Part shown: piece after piece, positions 9,798-20,324 of the stretch | Layout of the letters: every line of letters starts with the position of its first letter | Numbering within the stretch: position 1 is the first letter of the stretch | Assembly (NCBI GenBank): GCA_023091735.1 | Contig: JALKBU010000149.1 | Coordinates: forward strand, 1-64,000 | Origin: Trichomonas tenax | Lineage: Eukaryota > Parabasalia > Trichomonadida > Trichomonadidae | DNA: 64,000 nt | Direction of reading: 5' to 3' | Notes under the pieces: model-generated | What the model was told of the DNA's origin: nothing | Database searches by the model: none | What the model saw: the letters and a program-made list of their open reading frames with translations, nothing else | Made by a program: the position numbers and the translations under genes

Positions 9798-11513
9798 TTA
9801 AGCAAGAGCAGTCGAGAATCCGAAGTAATCGAACTGTTTGTTCTCTGTCCATCTTCTCAAGATAGTCACCACCTGGTGCTCCTGGAGTCCGGCCTTCTGG
9901 AGAATTTCCTTTGCATCCTTCTCCGCAACATAGCCATTGAGTTCCGGATCCTTTGCCTCGAACTGAGACCTCAAGTGCTGGAAATTGACTTTCTGACTCT
10001 GCTTCATCGTTGTGACGATACCAAAAAGATCTGACTGTGGGAATTCTTCTGCGCCCGCCTCCATATAGTTGAGAGCGAACTCGTCTGCTTCCTCGAGAAC
10101 GAATGTGTACTTGTTGATTGTGACTTCCTTGCCGAGCTCGAAGTCCTGGGCTGTGTAATACTTGCCTGTGTCTGGGTTCTTTATCCTTGTCCTCTGGAGG
10201 AACTTGCCTTCGCCGAAGCCAGAGTTCCTCTGTGGAGCTTCGAAAATGCCGACTGTATCGTCTGCCAAATAGTATGAAATGATGAATCTGCGATTTTTAT
10301 CCTGGAACTGTGGATTCTTGAAGTGTGCAGCGAACCTGAGAAGCTGTCCATCCTTCTCGATGAGCTTCTTGATATCCTTGCGCGGTGGCTTCGGGTGCAA
10401 TGAGTTGCAATAGCCAAGAGAATCCTCCTCATCGCCCCAACCGTTGTATGGAGGAACATTATGCTTGATGCCACTGTACTTGGCCTTCTCCTCGACATTG
10501 ATTCGCGTCCAGTCGTGGATGCCGTACTTGGCGTCGAGCCACTCGCGTGTGAACTTGTCTGCGTCGTAGATGAAGAAGTTGCGGTTGAATGCGTTGACTG
10601 TTTCTCCAATCATGAGATCTGCGTCTGTGTATGGCTGTCCAGTGCGTGGATTTGTGAGGATTGTTTTGCGGAGGAAGTTCGACACTGGGTCGCGTCCGGA
10701 GTTCTGTGGCAAAACTTGGCGAATTTCGATGCGACCATCGACGAGGAAATAGTTGAGAACAAACTTTCTGCGCTCTCCGAATAACGACTTTCTGTCGTCC
10801 CAGATAGTGTAGAAGCGGAGAACCTTCTGATCGAACTCGAGGAAGCGCTTGAGATTCGTCTTATCGACTTCTACGTGAGAAACACGAATTGGTCTTTCTG
10901 TGAGTGTGCGCTTGATTGTGTATAAGTCGTCCGGAGGTGTCTCGAACTCGCCAATCTCGCGGCCTTCGGATTGGAGGTACTGCTCTGTGAATTGATCGCA
11001 TGCGTAAATTCTATACACGATGCCAAAGATTTCGATGTTTATGCCAACCTTGAAGTCGAAATTTGTGTATGTGACGCCCTGGTCCTGGTAAGCAGGATTC
11101 AAGACGGGCATTCTTCGTAAAAAAACGCCTTGAGCGATTCCACTGTTACGAACGTGATTTTCTTCGATCATGACAGTGTCATCTTCGAGGTAAACCATGA
11201 TTTTGACGTAACGAACTCTGAATGTTTCTTCTGCTGATTCTGAGATATTTTCGCGGAAATATGCGTAAAATCTGAGAACGAGATGCTCGTAGGCGACGTG
11301 AGCTGGTACGTAGTCCGGGAACGTCTCGATTGGCTGTGTTGGTGGTGCCGTTGTCGTGATATTTAACGTTCTTTCGCTAATTGTCTTTTCCATGTCCTCT
11401 GGGCGCGGTCCTTTCGTGCCCATGAGGCCAGCGGTGACCTGGAAGGTCTGCGGACGCCTGTAGTCCGTCTTTCGGTGGTTCCTGAATGAGTAACCAGGAA
11501 GATTCGGAAGCAT
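9798..11513 (-). CDS. EFHC/Rib72-like flagellar doublet protein (DM10 domains)
   Basis: 571 aa from ATG 11513; the frame extends upstream only to a TTG. It contains three DM10-type domains, at about 80-180, 225-340 and 375-475. Each has the pattern LRFYAYF or LRFYTIW, a YFLxDxxxxIxE/Q strand, an NSG loop and a hydrophobic F-x-VxxADxF end. The C-terminus (~490-560) looks like a degenerate EF-hand pair. This is the architecture of EFHC1/EFHC2/Rib72, proteins inside the A-tubule of axonemal doublets, which suits a flagellate. Length is slightly below human EFHC1. Confidence 0.92.
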   Translation of the reverse strand: MLPNLPGYSFRNHRKTDYRRPQTFQVTAGLMGTKGPRPEDMEKTISERTLNITTTAPPTQPIETFPDYVPAHVAYEHLVLRFYAYFRENISESAEETFRVRYVKIMVYLEDDTVMIEENHVRNSGIAQGVFLRRMPVLNPAYQDQGVTYTNFDFKVGINIEIFGIVYRIYACDQFTEQYLQSEGREIGEFETPPDDLYTIKRTLTERPIRVSHVEVDKTNLKRFLEFDQKVLRFYTIWDDRKSLFGERRKFVLNYFLVDGRIEIRQVLPQNSGRDPVSNFLRKTILTNPRTGQPYTDADLMIGETVNAFNRNFFIYDADKFTREWLDAKYGIHDWTRINVEEKAKYSGIKHNVPPYNGWGDEEDSLGYCNSLHPKPPRKDIKKLIEKDGQLLRFAAHFKNPQFQDKNRRFIISYYLADDTVGIFEAPQRNSGFGEGKFLQRTRIKNPDTGKYYTAQDFELGKEVTINKYTFVLEEADEFALNYMEAGAEEFPQSDLFGIVTTMKQSQKVNFQHLRSQFEAKDPELNGYVAEKDAKEILQKAGLQEHQVVTILRRWTENKQFDYFGFSTALA

Positions 11514-11815
11514 TGACGAATAACGTACAAACAAAAACCGTTGATCTTTTTTTCTTCGTTTTATTTATATATTTGGGCTATTTATAGTTTGTAAAATCCA
11601 GATATCGTTCTAAAATCGCTCAAATAATTAAATTTGGATTTTTCAAAATTGATTTTTGATTATTTTTCGTTAATTTTGAGTGGAAACTACACTATTTTAA
11701 ATGTTATTTCCATATATATCATTTTTATAGATGAATAAATATGTGCCCTTTCTAAAATTTTCAAGCCCTAATTTATATAACCTTTCTTTGCGCCAAAAAG
11801 CTATATATTTATGGT
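11514..11815. other. Intergenic; no gene seen
   Basis: About 300 bp upstream of the Rib72-like gene, very AT-rich. It ends exactly where the duplicated surface-protein segment begins. Confidence 0.5.
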
Positions 11816-12920
11816 TAAATTTTGTCATGTAAAATATTTACGTTCCAAAATAATGCGCGTCAAAATATGGACAATATAAAATAAAAAGTGCCATATTTTA
11901 TGGTGAATGATTAATATCAAGATATCTGATTCACTTTGACAGTTCTCCTGTCGATATTTGGCATCTTTATTACGATGATCCATCTCCTGATACAACAATT
12001 TCAGGAAATAACCCAAAAGTCGAAACCTCAGAAAACGAGGTTTTTGTTTATCTTTGCCGATTTTCAAATTCTATATCGAACATTAATATATCTACTGGTA
12101 ATTTCAAAATATTACACAGTTCATGCACATTTGAGTCAAACACACAACCCGTTTTCGTTAATGGAGATAACTCAATTGTCCAACATCGATTTTGTTCACT
12201 TCAATCAACTAAATCAGGTGATGGACAACATTCATCATGTATCTTAATTGAAAAATCGTCATTATTAAATTATAATGAAGAAAGTTCATTGTCAGAATGC
12301 GGAATAGATTCATCATATAAACACACTACATATCAAAAATATGGCATTTGTCGATACAGATGCACAAATTCGAGTTACAACAAAGCAAAATGGGGATCTT
12401 CTTACTGCATACGTTATGCATCTCAAAATATCAACATCAGTTTTTCATATTTCAAAGGAAACACTGGTGTTGATTATTGCTTGTGTAATTGGCTTTCAGA
12501 TCCCAATTCATTTTATTTGACATATTCCAATATTCTTGACAATGAAATTAATCAACGATTAATTTATGCCGAAAATTCAATTTTTATCGAAAACTGCAAC
12601 ATATTGAACAACAATTGCGAATATACAATTCATCAAGAAAATAGTTATGCAACAACAATTACAAATTGTTTTATTGACAAACTAACAACATATGGATGTG
12701 TTTCACCTGTTTCCACTGTAAATCAACATATTCAGATCAATTCGTGCCATCTTTATTTAAATACTATGCATAAAGTCACCAACATTAAAAAGAATGACTT
12801 GTATAAACGCATTTATAAATTTTTGAAATTTTCATACATTTCATCATTCATTGAAAATAAAATTTGTTTGTAAAATCATATAACATAAGAGTATAAATCA
12901 AATACTGCTATCGGAATGAA
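11816..12920 (+). repeat. Segmental duplication, copy 1
   Basis: Same-orientation copy of 19173-20290, offset 7357 bp. The first ~900 bp differ at only a few positions; the last third has diverged and contains a small deletion relative to copy 2. It includes 5' non-coding DNA with TGTCATGTAAA (11824-11834) and one open frame. Confidence 0.95.
11911..12873 (+). pseudogene. 5'-truncated extracellular-type repeat protein, copy 1
   Basis: An open frame of 320 codons runs from just after TGA 11908-11910 to TAA at 12871, with no in-frame ATG near its start. The product is rich in Asn, Ser, Cys and Tyr with loose repeats of the kind SNISNINIS and NTGVDYCLCNW, suggesting a parallel beta-helix ectodomain. 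The type I membrane protein at 32240-33583 has a similar style. Signal peptide and C-terminal membrane anchor are both missing. It is therefore a gene fragment or pseudogene, though near-identity with copy 2 shows that the duplication, or a gene conversion, is recent. Confidence 0.6.
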
Positions 12921-12963
12921 ATGCATGCAAAAGTTTTTAAACTTTTCCTGATTTAACCTTTTT

Positions 12964-12974
12964 TTGACATGTAA
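12964..12974 (+). promoter_or_regulatory. TGACATGTAAA motif upstream of the importin-like gene
   Basis: Exact TGACATGTAAA, 18 bases from the ATG at 12993; no TCAYW initiator lies between them. One of the recurring motif sites in the window. Confidence 0.45.
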
Positions 12975-12992
12975 AATTTTAAAAAGGAGTAA

Positions 12993-14897
12993 ATGTCAGA
13001 AGATAGTTCTGAGATTGATTTTGTTCAATCTCTTTTTGTAAGTCTATCGAGTGAGAGCGAGGAAGAGAGAAACAGAGCAAATGAACAGATTTATAGCGTA
13101 TTTTCTGATGCATCAAGGATTCAAAATATTCTAAATTTAATATTAAGCGATACAAGGGAGATTCTATGGTCTGGATTCATATACAGAGTTGTTTCAAGGT
13201 GGTTTTGGTACCTATCAGTGTTCGACCTTGACAATTTTCCAAATGCAATTCAAATAATCAATATATTCTTAAATTATTTAGATAATCAGCTATTTTATAC
13301 TAGGCATGACTATAATCAATTGGAGCCTTGTCTTATTTCCACTTTTTCAACAAATAATTTCACTATCACAAGTCTATATGATAAACTTTCGCAAAATTAT
13401 CAATCTGTTACATCACACACAGAGCACTCTATTCTATATTTCATCAAAATGTTTGATTTATATTTTAGTGCTTTCAGTTTTGAATCTCATAGAAGTATTA
13501 TAGATCAATACACAGAATTAAGATCAGTTTCCTTTGAATTCATTTTACAAGCGTTTTCATTATTATCAGACTCTAAACTCGTTTATGAAAAGTTAATTTT
13601 GTTGATTTCAAAGCATTATGGTTTATTTAAACAATTTATCATTACAAGCAATTGCCTTAAATACATTTTTAATGGAATTTCGGCCGAAAATCCTGTACTT
13701 TCCTCAATAATTTTTGATTTTCTTTCATCTATATTACAAAGCTGTCTAGGAATGAAAGAAATTATAACACAACTAGTTGCACAGAATATAGAACTTATAA
13801 TATCAACTAAATCCATGAAATTCCTTTCAAAATGTCTAGAATTCGAATTAATCCAAATTAATGAAGAGTTTTATCAAATCGTACCCCTGGTTTTGAGTCT
13901 ATGCGCCGCAGAAAATGACACTTATGAAGATCTTTGGGATAATATTGAACATATCGAAAATTCAACTACAATTCGTCAATATGCTGGCAAAGTGTGCTAT
14001 TATCTTGCAAAAATTAATACAGATCTTTTTGCGACATGGCTGCTATCAGATGTGATAACAGAAAACCATGAATTACTTGATAATGCTTTATATATATTAA
14101 TATTGGTAAAAGACAAAGTAATAAGTAACAGTCAGTTCCTTGATCCATTTGCAAGTTATTGTATTCAAACAGTTCCATCATCAACGAATCAACTTTCAAC
14201 ATATTTAATGTTTTTATCAGAATTCTTGAATATTGATACACAAACAATATCAAACAAGATACATGAATTGCTAGTTGCCTATTTCAGTGAGAACACAGAA
14301 GATATAATGATCAGAACACTGTTTCATGTGATAGAAAAATTCAATTCTTTCAAAGTTTGTGTTTTTGAACCAGAATTGTTATTAAATTTACTGGAATTGA
14401 TAATTTCGAACAAATATATGCTTATGTCATCGTTACAAAGCGTTCTTGGTTATATTGAAAATGATTTTATTGAACAAGAGCATTTAGAGCCAATGTATGG
14501 ATTTATAGTTGAGTTAATTAAAGATATTGCAACGACAGAAGTCCAAGACTTTGAAGATTTCAATGATTTTGAGGATATATTTGGCATTATCGATGCAGAT
14601 CAGCCAGACTTAGTTCCAATTGATCGAATGAACGCTGTGTCGGACAACTCTTCTTTAGATCAAACTTATTCAACGTTTAATCAAAGTGCTACTTTATATA
14701 AAGGAACTATCAATATATTCACTCTATTCTATGCCAAGTATAGAACAATTGTTGGCGAATCAGTCGATGAAATTCTTGCTGAATTACTCAAATCATCTTT
14801 TAATTCATCGTGGTTAAAAATATTGTGTCAAAAATATGCTGAGCTTAATGGCAATGATGAAATATACAACTCCCTTGTTCAATTAGTTCCAAAATAG
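12993..14897 (+). CDS. Helical-repeat protein, possible importin/exportin
   Basis: 634 aa, all-helical, rich in Leu, Ile, Phe and Asn. The N-terminus (FVQSLFVSLSSESEEERNRANEQIYSVF) resembles the first HEAT helix pair of karyopherin-beta proteins, and a later hydrophobic block (ILWSGFIYRVVSRWFWYLSVFD) fits a following HEAT repeat. An acidic stretch (EDFNDFEDIFGIIDADQPD) sits near residue 530. No catalytic motif, signal peptide or membrane segment. It is shorter than most importins and diverged, so nuclear transport is a reasonable but unproven guess. It lies between the two copies of the duplicated segment. Confidence 0.5.
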   Translation: MSEDSSEIDFVQSLFVSLSSESEEERNRANEQIYSVFSDASRIQNILNLILSDTREILWSGFIYRVVSRWFWYLSVFDLDNFPNAIQIINIFLNYLDNQLFYTRHDYNQLEPCLISTFSTNNFTITSLYDKLSQNYQSVTSHTEHSILYFIKMFDLYFSAFSFESHRSIIDQYTELRSVSFEFILQAFSLLSDSKLVYEKLILLISKHYGLFKQFIITSNCLKYIFNGISAENPVLSSIIFDFLSSILQSCLGMKEIITQLVAQNIELIISTKSMKFLSKCLEFELIQINEEFYQIVPLVLSLCAAENDTYEDLWDNIEHIENSTTIRQYAGKVCYYLAKINTDLFATWLLSDVITENHELLDNALYILILVKDKVISNSQFLDPFASYCIQTVPSSTNQLSTYLMFLSEFLNIDTQTISNKIHELLVAYFSENTEDIMIRTLFHVIEKFNSFKVCVFEPELLLNLLELIISNKYMLMSSLQSVLGYIENDFIEQEHLEPMYGFIVELIKDIATTEVQDFEDFNDFEDIFGIIDADQPDLVPIDRMNAVSDNSSLDQTYSTFNQSATLYKGTINIFTLFYAKYRTIVGESVDEILAELLKSSFNSSWLKILCQKYAELNGNDEIYNSLVQLVPK

Positions 14898-15437
14898 TCT
14901 TTTAATATGAAATATATCATATTTTTCTTCTTTGCCTTGTTTTTATATATAAATATCTACAATTTTATAGGATAAGCATTTGAATCATTTTAAGATATCT
15001 CGAACATGGATTTAATATCAACAAACTGATATCATGCAAATTGAACTCTTAATGCAATATGTTCTGATAAAGAAGTCAAAGGGATATTCATACATCATAC
15101 AATCATTAATCAGAATGATATTTTTGAAAAAAAAATATATTGAGCAAATCAAAAGAAAAACTTTGGGATATTCTTTTATTTGATATATGAAATCAATTGT
15201 GTATATATAAAAGAGCCCAATTCTTATTTAGAATATTTTTGACGTGTAAAGATAAAAAATTGTTGATAATTATCTTTACATCGAAAAAAATGCAAAAATT
15301 TGACATAAATGAGCAACCAAAAATCTTCAGCGGAAAACGTGAAATATAAAAATGACATATGTAGGACATTGCAAATATAATAAAAATTGGAGAATAGTCG
15401 TACGATAGAAAAATTGACTATTGGTCCTTCCTTTCCA
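14898..15437. other. Intergenic; upstream region of uL13
   Basis: 540 bp, AT-rich. It contains TGACGTGTAAA (15240-15250), about 190 bases before the uL13 ATG. A CCTTT run sits eight bases before that ATG and resembles the M5-type element described in trichomonad promoters. The frame opens upstream to 15387 but lacks family similarity there. Confidence 0.5.
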
Positions 15438-16040
15438 ATGTCTGCTCCAGTTGTTATTGATGCAAAGGGCCACGTCCAGGGCCGCCTTGCTGCCGCCATC
15501 GCCAAGCAACTCCTCAAGGGCCGCAAAGTCGTTGTTGTCCGCTGCGAGGAGATCGAGTTGAACGGCAAGCACAAATTCACAGTCCACGAGTACGAGCGCT
15601 TCCTCAACAAGACAACAAACTCCAACCCACGTGATGGTCCATTCCACCAGCGTGCTCCACACGAGATCTTCGCTCGTGCTGTCCGCGGAATGCTCCCATA
15701 CAAGACACACCGTGGTGCTGAGGCTTTCGGCAACCTCAAGTGCTTCGAGGGCGTCCCAGCTAAGTACGTTAACTTCAAGCGCGTAGTCGTCCCACACGCT
15801 CTCCGCTGCGTCTCTATCCACACCGATCGTCCAACAACAAAGCTCGGCAAGCTCTCCACAACAATGGGCTGGAAGTATGGCAAGGTCGTCGCTGATCTCG
15901 AAGAGAAGCGCAAGGCCGAGTCTGCTAAGTACTTCGAGGCCAAGAAGGCTCAGCTCGAGAAGAAGGCTGCTGCTATCGAGAAGGCTAACAAGCAACTCGG
16001 TGCTGCTGCCATCAAGTTCCTTGAAACATTCCAGGAGTAA
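15438..16040 (+). CDS. RPL13A: 60S ribosomal protein L13a (uL13)
   Basis: 200 aa from ATG 15438, beginning MSAPVVIDAKGHVQGRLA, the conserved uL13 start (VVIDAxGHxxGRLA). Further family blocks: GRKVVVVRCEEI, FNKT-type FLNKTTNSNPRDGPFHQRAP, RGMLPYKTHRGAEA and LKCFEGVP, followed by a Lys/Ala-rich C-terminal helix. It binds large-subunit rRNA. Length matches eukaryotic L13a. Codon use is strikingly C/G-ending compared with the neighbours, as expected for a highly expressed gene. An upstream in-frame extension to 15387 is not part of the family. Confidence 0.97.
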   Translation: MSAPVVIDAKGHVQGRLAAAIAKQLLKGRKVVVVRCEEIELNGKHKFTVHEYERFLNKTTNSNPRDGPFHQRAPHEIFARAVRGMLPYKTHRGAEAFGNLKCFEGVPAKYVNFKRVVVPHALRCVSIHTDRPTTKLGKLSTTMGWKYGKVVADLEEKRKAESAKYFEAKKAQLEKKAAAIEKANKQLGAAAIKFLETFQE

Positions 16041-16316
16041 GCTCTATAAATTTCCGATATTTTAATTAATTGGCCAACTTTTTAATAAATGATATTGATA
16101 TAACTTTCGTCTTCTTTTAGTCTAAAGCATTTATAACCTTCAATTTTATCAACTAATAAAAAATATAAAATATCATTTTCTATAAATTGAAATTAAGCCT
16201 ATATAATTAAAATATAAATAGCTGTTTTTATTTTATTGTTTCTGAGAGTTAAAAAATAATTAAATGAAAAATATATCGATGATATTATTTTTAAAAGATA
16301 ATAAGTAAAAATACTT

Positions 16317-17240
16317 TTATGAAAAATAGCCGAGATAACTCTGTGGTGGAATTCTATCTGGTTCTGGAAGTCTTTTCTCCTTCGGGACAGCATCGAAAAT
16401 TTTGAAATTCAAACTCCTTTCAGCGGAAACTTCCATAATTGAAGCCTTATTGTTAGAACGGTACATATAGTTAGGAGCAGACCAAACAGTAACGAGCTTT
16501 TTGTCGTGATGCCACTGGAAACCTTCGTTTGCGAGCTGGTGAGCACGAGCAACTAACTCAAGCTTGTTGTTCTGGCAGAATTCGTGTGTTGGATTGAGAC
16601 CGAACAAGTATCCAGCACCACGCTGGTTAAGGCCCCAGCCATCGAACTCTTCTGGATCTGACCAAAGGACGTCGGAGATCTCTGTGCCGTTCTCTGGTTC
16701 CATGCAGCGGTCTGAGATCGCTAACTGTTCGATGATCTTAACCTTTGGTGAAAGACCACCGTGGACGCAGAAGATTTTGCCGTCGATTGTTGCACCGATT
16801 GGAAGGTAGTTGAAAACATCGTTGCATGTTTGCCAGAGAGAGGCGAAGCCAAATCTCGATAAAATTTCTTCGTAAAAGCCGTACGCGTTGTTAACCTGAC
16901 GGCATTCATGGTTACCACGAAGCATGAAAAACCTTGTTGGATATTTTACCTTGTAAGCGAGCAAGAGAGCGAGAGTATCGACTGAAAAATATCCACGATC
17001 GACGTAATCGCCGAGGAATAAATATTTAGTATCCGGAGGGAGACCACCAACGTCGAACAACTCGAGAACATCCTCGAATTGGCCGTGGACATCGCCACAG
17101 ACGGAAATTGGAGATGTGAGGTTGATGATTGTACCCTCTTGATAAAAGACGTCACGGGCAAGTCTGAGGAGGCTGACGAAGTCTGACTCAGCAATAGGAT
17201 TTCGTTTCCGAATGTCCTCGATGAACTTGTCTAAATCCAT
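16317..17240 (-). CDS. Ser/Thr protein phosphatase, PP2A/PP4/PP6 type catalytic subunit
   Basis: 307 aa, full length for the family. It has the metal and catalytic motifs GDVHGQ, GDYVDRG, RGNHECR and HGGLSP, plus WSDPEE and the APNYMYR C-terminal block. Residues MDLDKFIEDI and the closing YLGYFS align with the PP2A/PP4/PP6 branch; the terminal YFL used for methylation in PP2A is YFS here, so carboxymethylation on Leu is not possible. The first ATG is the family start. Function: dephosphorylation of phospho-Ser/Thr in cytosol or nucleus, with regulatory subunits encoded elsewhere. Confidence 0.95.
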   Translation of the reverse strand: MDLDKFIEDIRKRNPIAESDFVSLLRLARDVFYQEGTIINLTSPISVCGDVHGQFEDVLELFDVGGLPPDTKYLFLGDYVDRGYFSVDTLALLLAYKVKYPTRFFMLRGNHECRQVNNAYGFYEEILSRFGFASLWQTCNDVFNYLPIGATIDGKIFCVHGGLSPKVKIIEQLAISDRCMEPENGTEISDVLWSDPEEFDGWGLNQRGAGYLFGLNPTHEFCQNNKLELVARAHQLANEGFQWHHDKKLVTVWSAPNYMYRSNNKASIMEVSAERSLNFKIFDAVPKEKRLPEPDRIPPQSYLGYFS

Positions 17241-17991
17241 TGAAGTAAAATTGACAGAGCTATTGAAAAACGTTCGAATAAATATTACATCACAACTGCG
17301 TTTTGGACGATTTTAACTTTGTTTTTGTATAGTACTCCTTGTGAAGAAATTAATGCTGCAATATCGCTTATTGATTCTATTGATCATTTATTGCGCTTTA
17401 AAGCTATTGCCATTAGACTGTCTGGGCGATGGTTAATCGATTGGAATAAGTTTGAAAATCAAAATCATATTATTTCAAAATGGGTCAATGAAATATCTAT
17501 GGAATTAAAGTGATTACATAGGAAATCTTTCATGAATTCAAGTAGATAATCTATGTATTAGCTCCCAAACGATATTCTGAAAAAATATATTTTGCTTCAT
17601 TTGAAATATAAAAATAATTACCCTAACGTTGATTGGTTTAATTATACTCATCTATGGCGGTTTATATTTAGAATGTTACCAAAAATAATCAAAATTATTA
17701 ATTCGATTAAATATATAATCATAATGTCTTATTTGTCTTTGTATTTCATATAGAAAACACCAATGTATACTAAAAGAATGATAGCCAGTGGACTAATAGT
17801 TTAATAAATAAAGCAATGAAATATAATAATGTTTAATAAACAATAATATTTTGGATCCAAGCATGCTATGCTGTACCTTGATGGATGCATAGAGCATCTG
17901 GGTTGAAAAAGAAAATTATGTCATAAATATCAAAGAATATCGCAACCAAGTAATATATTAAAACATCATTTATCGAACAACAGGTAATATA
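17241..17991. other. Intergenic; no gene seen
   Basis: 750 bp between the divergent start of the phosphatase and the 3' end of the ubiquilin-like gene. A 64-codon frame at 17319 has no domain and is probably chance. Confidence 0.5.
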
Positions 17992-18993
17992 TTATTCAAC
18001 GCCGAGATCATCATCAGATGAAGGTTCATGATTAGAAAACCGAGTTGATCTGTTGCTCGGCGGACCAGGATTCTTGGTGATATGGAATATCTGTGGGAAC
18101 ACTGATTGAGGGTCTTTGTCCTCCATATTCTCATCAAAATGATGATGGTCAAATAAAGAAAATCCAACATGATGACTATGACCATGCATTCTCTGTTTTA
18201 CCCTTCCAACACGTGGATACTCGGAAGAGTCCTCTTCTTCTTCTTGCTCCGCAGCATTTTTCAAATTCTTGGATTGTGAGCATATGTTAATGAATGTTTC
18301 GATTAGCGTCCTATTGGGATTGTCAGGGTCCATCTTTTTAAGTAAATTCTCCATCAAATGTAATTTCGCCTCAAAGCCGTAAGGAGTGGGTAATTTAGTG
18401 GTTGATGGATGTGCCGGAGTTGGAGGTATAACTGTCTCAGACTTTATCATTTTCTCGTAATCCGCTTGGCAGTTTTCAAATACTTCTTCGATCAATCGAT
18501 ACCTATTGACCATTTCTTGGAATCCTCCGACGTGCATTTCCTGATGGCTGAGAATAATATCAACTTCACGTTGTCTTTGGAGTTGAACTTCGGGATCTAA
18601 ATTTGTTTGAACAAGCTCAGAAATAGTTTCGGCGTCATTAAATACATAAGATGCCTTAGGATTCTTCTGCTTAAGCGCTTCAAGGCATTCTGAAATGTCC
18701 TGGACTGTCGATAAACTTGCTGGCAAAAATGAATTTTGAATCGCGTTATTTTTATTTCTTCTAGGCATTTTCGGGCGTTCGTAAGTAATGAATACCTTCG
18801 AAAGGTCTTTGATTCCGCGTGTTTTTAGAGGTGTTTCGTCTTCTAAAACGTTTCCACGATAAACAATGGTAACATTTTCAGCAACAAATCCAGTTATCAT
18901 GTAGATCGCGTGCTTGAGGTCCGCGGTGGTACCCGTATCCTCGACTTCAACAAGGAATGGCTCCTCCCGAACGGGAGAAACAATAATCCTCAT
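17992..18993 (-). CDS. Ubiquitin-like domain protein, ubiquilin/Dsk2-like
   Basis: 333 aa. Residues 1-72 form a ubiquitin-like domain (MRIIVSPVREEPFLVEV, then YRGNVLEDETPL and a VFITY last strand). The middle (~100-190) has an acidic/amphipathic STI1-like stretch around VFNDAETISELVQTNLDPEVQLQRQREVDI, the pattern seen in ubiquilins. No C-terminal UBA is evident; the tail is acidic (EEEEDSSEYPR) and His-rich. If it is ubiquilin-like, it would shuttle clients to the proteasome, but loss of UBA would change ubiquitin binding. Ubiquitin-like domain is secure; ubiquilin is a moderate inference. Confidence 0.75.
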   Translation of the reverse strand: MRIIVSPVREEPFLVEVEDTGTTADLKHAIYMITGFVAENVTIVYRGNVLEDETPLKTRGIKDLSKVFITYERPKMPRRNKNNAIQNSFLPASLSTVQDISECLEALKQKNPKASYVFNDAETISELVQTNLDPEVQLQRQREVDIILSHQEMHVGGFQEMVNRYRLIEEVFENCQADYEKMIKSETVIPPTPAHPSTTKLPTPYGFEAKLHLMENLLKKMDPDNPNRTLIETFINICSQSKNLKNAAEQEEEEDSSEYPRVGRVKQRMHGHSHHVGFSLFDHHHFDENMEDKDPQSVFPQIFHITKNPGPPSNRSTRFSNHEPSSDDDLGVE

Positions 18994-18999
18994 TTAAAA

Positions 19000-19004
19000 A
19001 GTGA
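19000..19004 (-). promoter_or_regulatory. Initiator (TCACT) of the ubiquilin-like gene
   Basis: TCACT on the minus strand gives a start at 19002 and a nine-base leader to ATG 18993. Confidence 0.5.
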
Positions 19005-19172
19005 CACTTAACTTAAGCGATTGTCACGTTTTAATTAAAACTGTGTTTTTGGATACAAATTCTATCATCAATTCTGAATTTCAAATTAAAATTGTCTTAA
19101 AAAGATAAATTTAGGGATTACTCGATTCTATAATGAGCATAACCGTGATGCATAAAAGCAAAAACAATAGTA

Positions 19173-20290
19173 TAAATTTTGTCATGTAAAATATTTACGT
19201 TCCAAAATAATGTGCGTCAAAATATGGACAATATAAAATAAAAAGTGCCATATTTTATGGTGAATGATTAATATCAAGATATCTGATTCACTTTGACAGT
19301 TCTCCTGTCGATGTTTGGCATCTTTATTACGATGATCCATCTCCTGATACAACAATTTCAGGAAATAACCCAAAAGTCGAAACCTCAGAAAACGAGGTTT
19401 TTGTTTATCTTTGCCGATTTTCAAATTCTATATCGAACATTAATATATCTACTGGTAATTTCAAAATATTACACAGTTCATGCACATTTGAGTCAAACAC
19501 ACAACCCGTTTTCGTTAATGGAGATAACTCAATTGTCCAACATCGATTTTGTTCACTTCAATCAACTAAATCAGGTGATGGACAACATTCATCATGTATC
19601 TTAATTGAAAAATCGTCATTATTAAATTATAATGAAGAAAGTTCATTGTCAGAATGCGGAATAGATTCATCATATAAACACACTACATATCAAAAATATG
19701 GCATTTGTCGATACAGATGCACAAATTCGAGTTACAACAAAGCAAAATGGGGATCTTCTTACTGCATTGTTTATGCATCTCAAAATATCAACATCAGTTT
19801 TTCATATTTCAAAGGAAACACTGGTGTTGATTATTGCTTGTGTAATTGGTTTTCAGATCCCAATTCATTTTATTTGACATATTCCAATATTCTTGACAAT
19901 GAAATTAATCAACGATTAATTGCTACCGAAAGTCCACAATTTATCGAAAACTACAACATATTGAATAACAATTGCGAATATACAATTTATCATGCAAATA
20001 GTTTTGCAACAACAGTTACAAATTGTTTTATTGACAAACTAACAACATATGGATGTGTTTCACCTGTTTCCACTGTAAATCAACATATTCAGATTGAATC
20101 GTTCCCTCATTTTTCAAAATGCATTTTAGCAAACAATGTTCAAAAAGTCACCAACGCGAAAAAGAATGGCTTATATAATCACCTTTATAAATTTTTGAAA
20201 TATTCATATATTTCTTCATTGATTGAAAATGAAATTTGTTTGCAAAATCATGTAATATAACTATAAATCAAATACTGTTATATGAAATGA
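19173..20290 (+). repeat. Segmental duplication, copy 2
   Basis: Partner of 11816-12920. Similarity starts abruptly at TAAATTTTGTCATG in both copies and fades downstream of the reading frame. Non-identical positions come in clusters within codons, for example around 19922-19942. Confidence 0.95.
19268..20260 (+). pseudogene. 5'-truncated extracellular-type repeat protein, copy 2
   Basis: Open frame of 330 codons lacking an ATG at its start, like copy 1. Its C-terminal part is about ten codons longer (FPHFSKCILANNVQKVTN in place of the shorter version). Signal peptide and anchor are absent. It may be read only if spliced or fused to an upstream exon, for which no trichomonad splice motif was found; a non-functional fragment is the simpler reading. 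Confidence 0.6.
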
Positions 20291-20324
20291 AATAATTCAT
20301 AAATAATTCTAATACTTTATTACT

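Noticed and set aside
9630..10034. 134-codon plus frame overlapping the Rib72-like gene
   Set aside because: Mostly antisense to the conserved DM10/EF-hand coding region, and begins at a non-ATG codon.
11825..12067. 80-codon minus frame present in both duplicated segments
   Set aside because: It is conserved only because the DNA is duplicated; it lies antisense to the better-supported frame.
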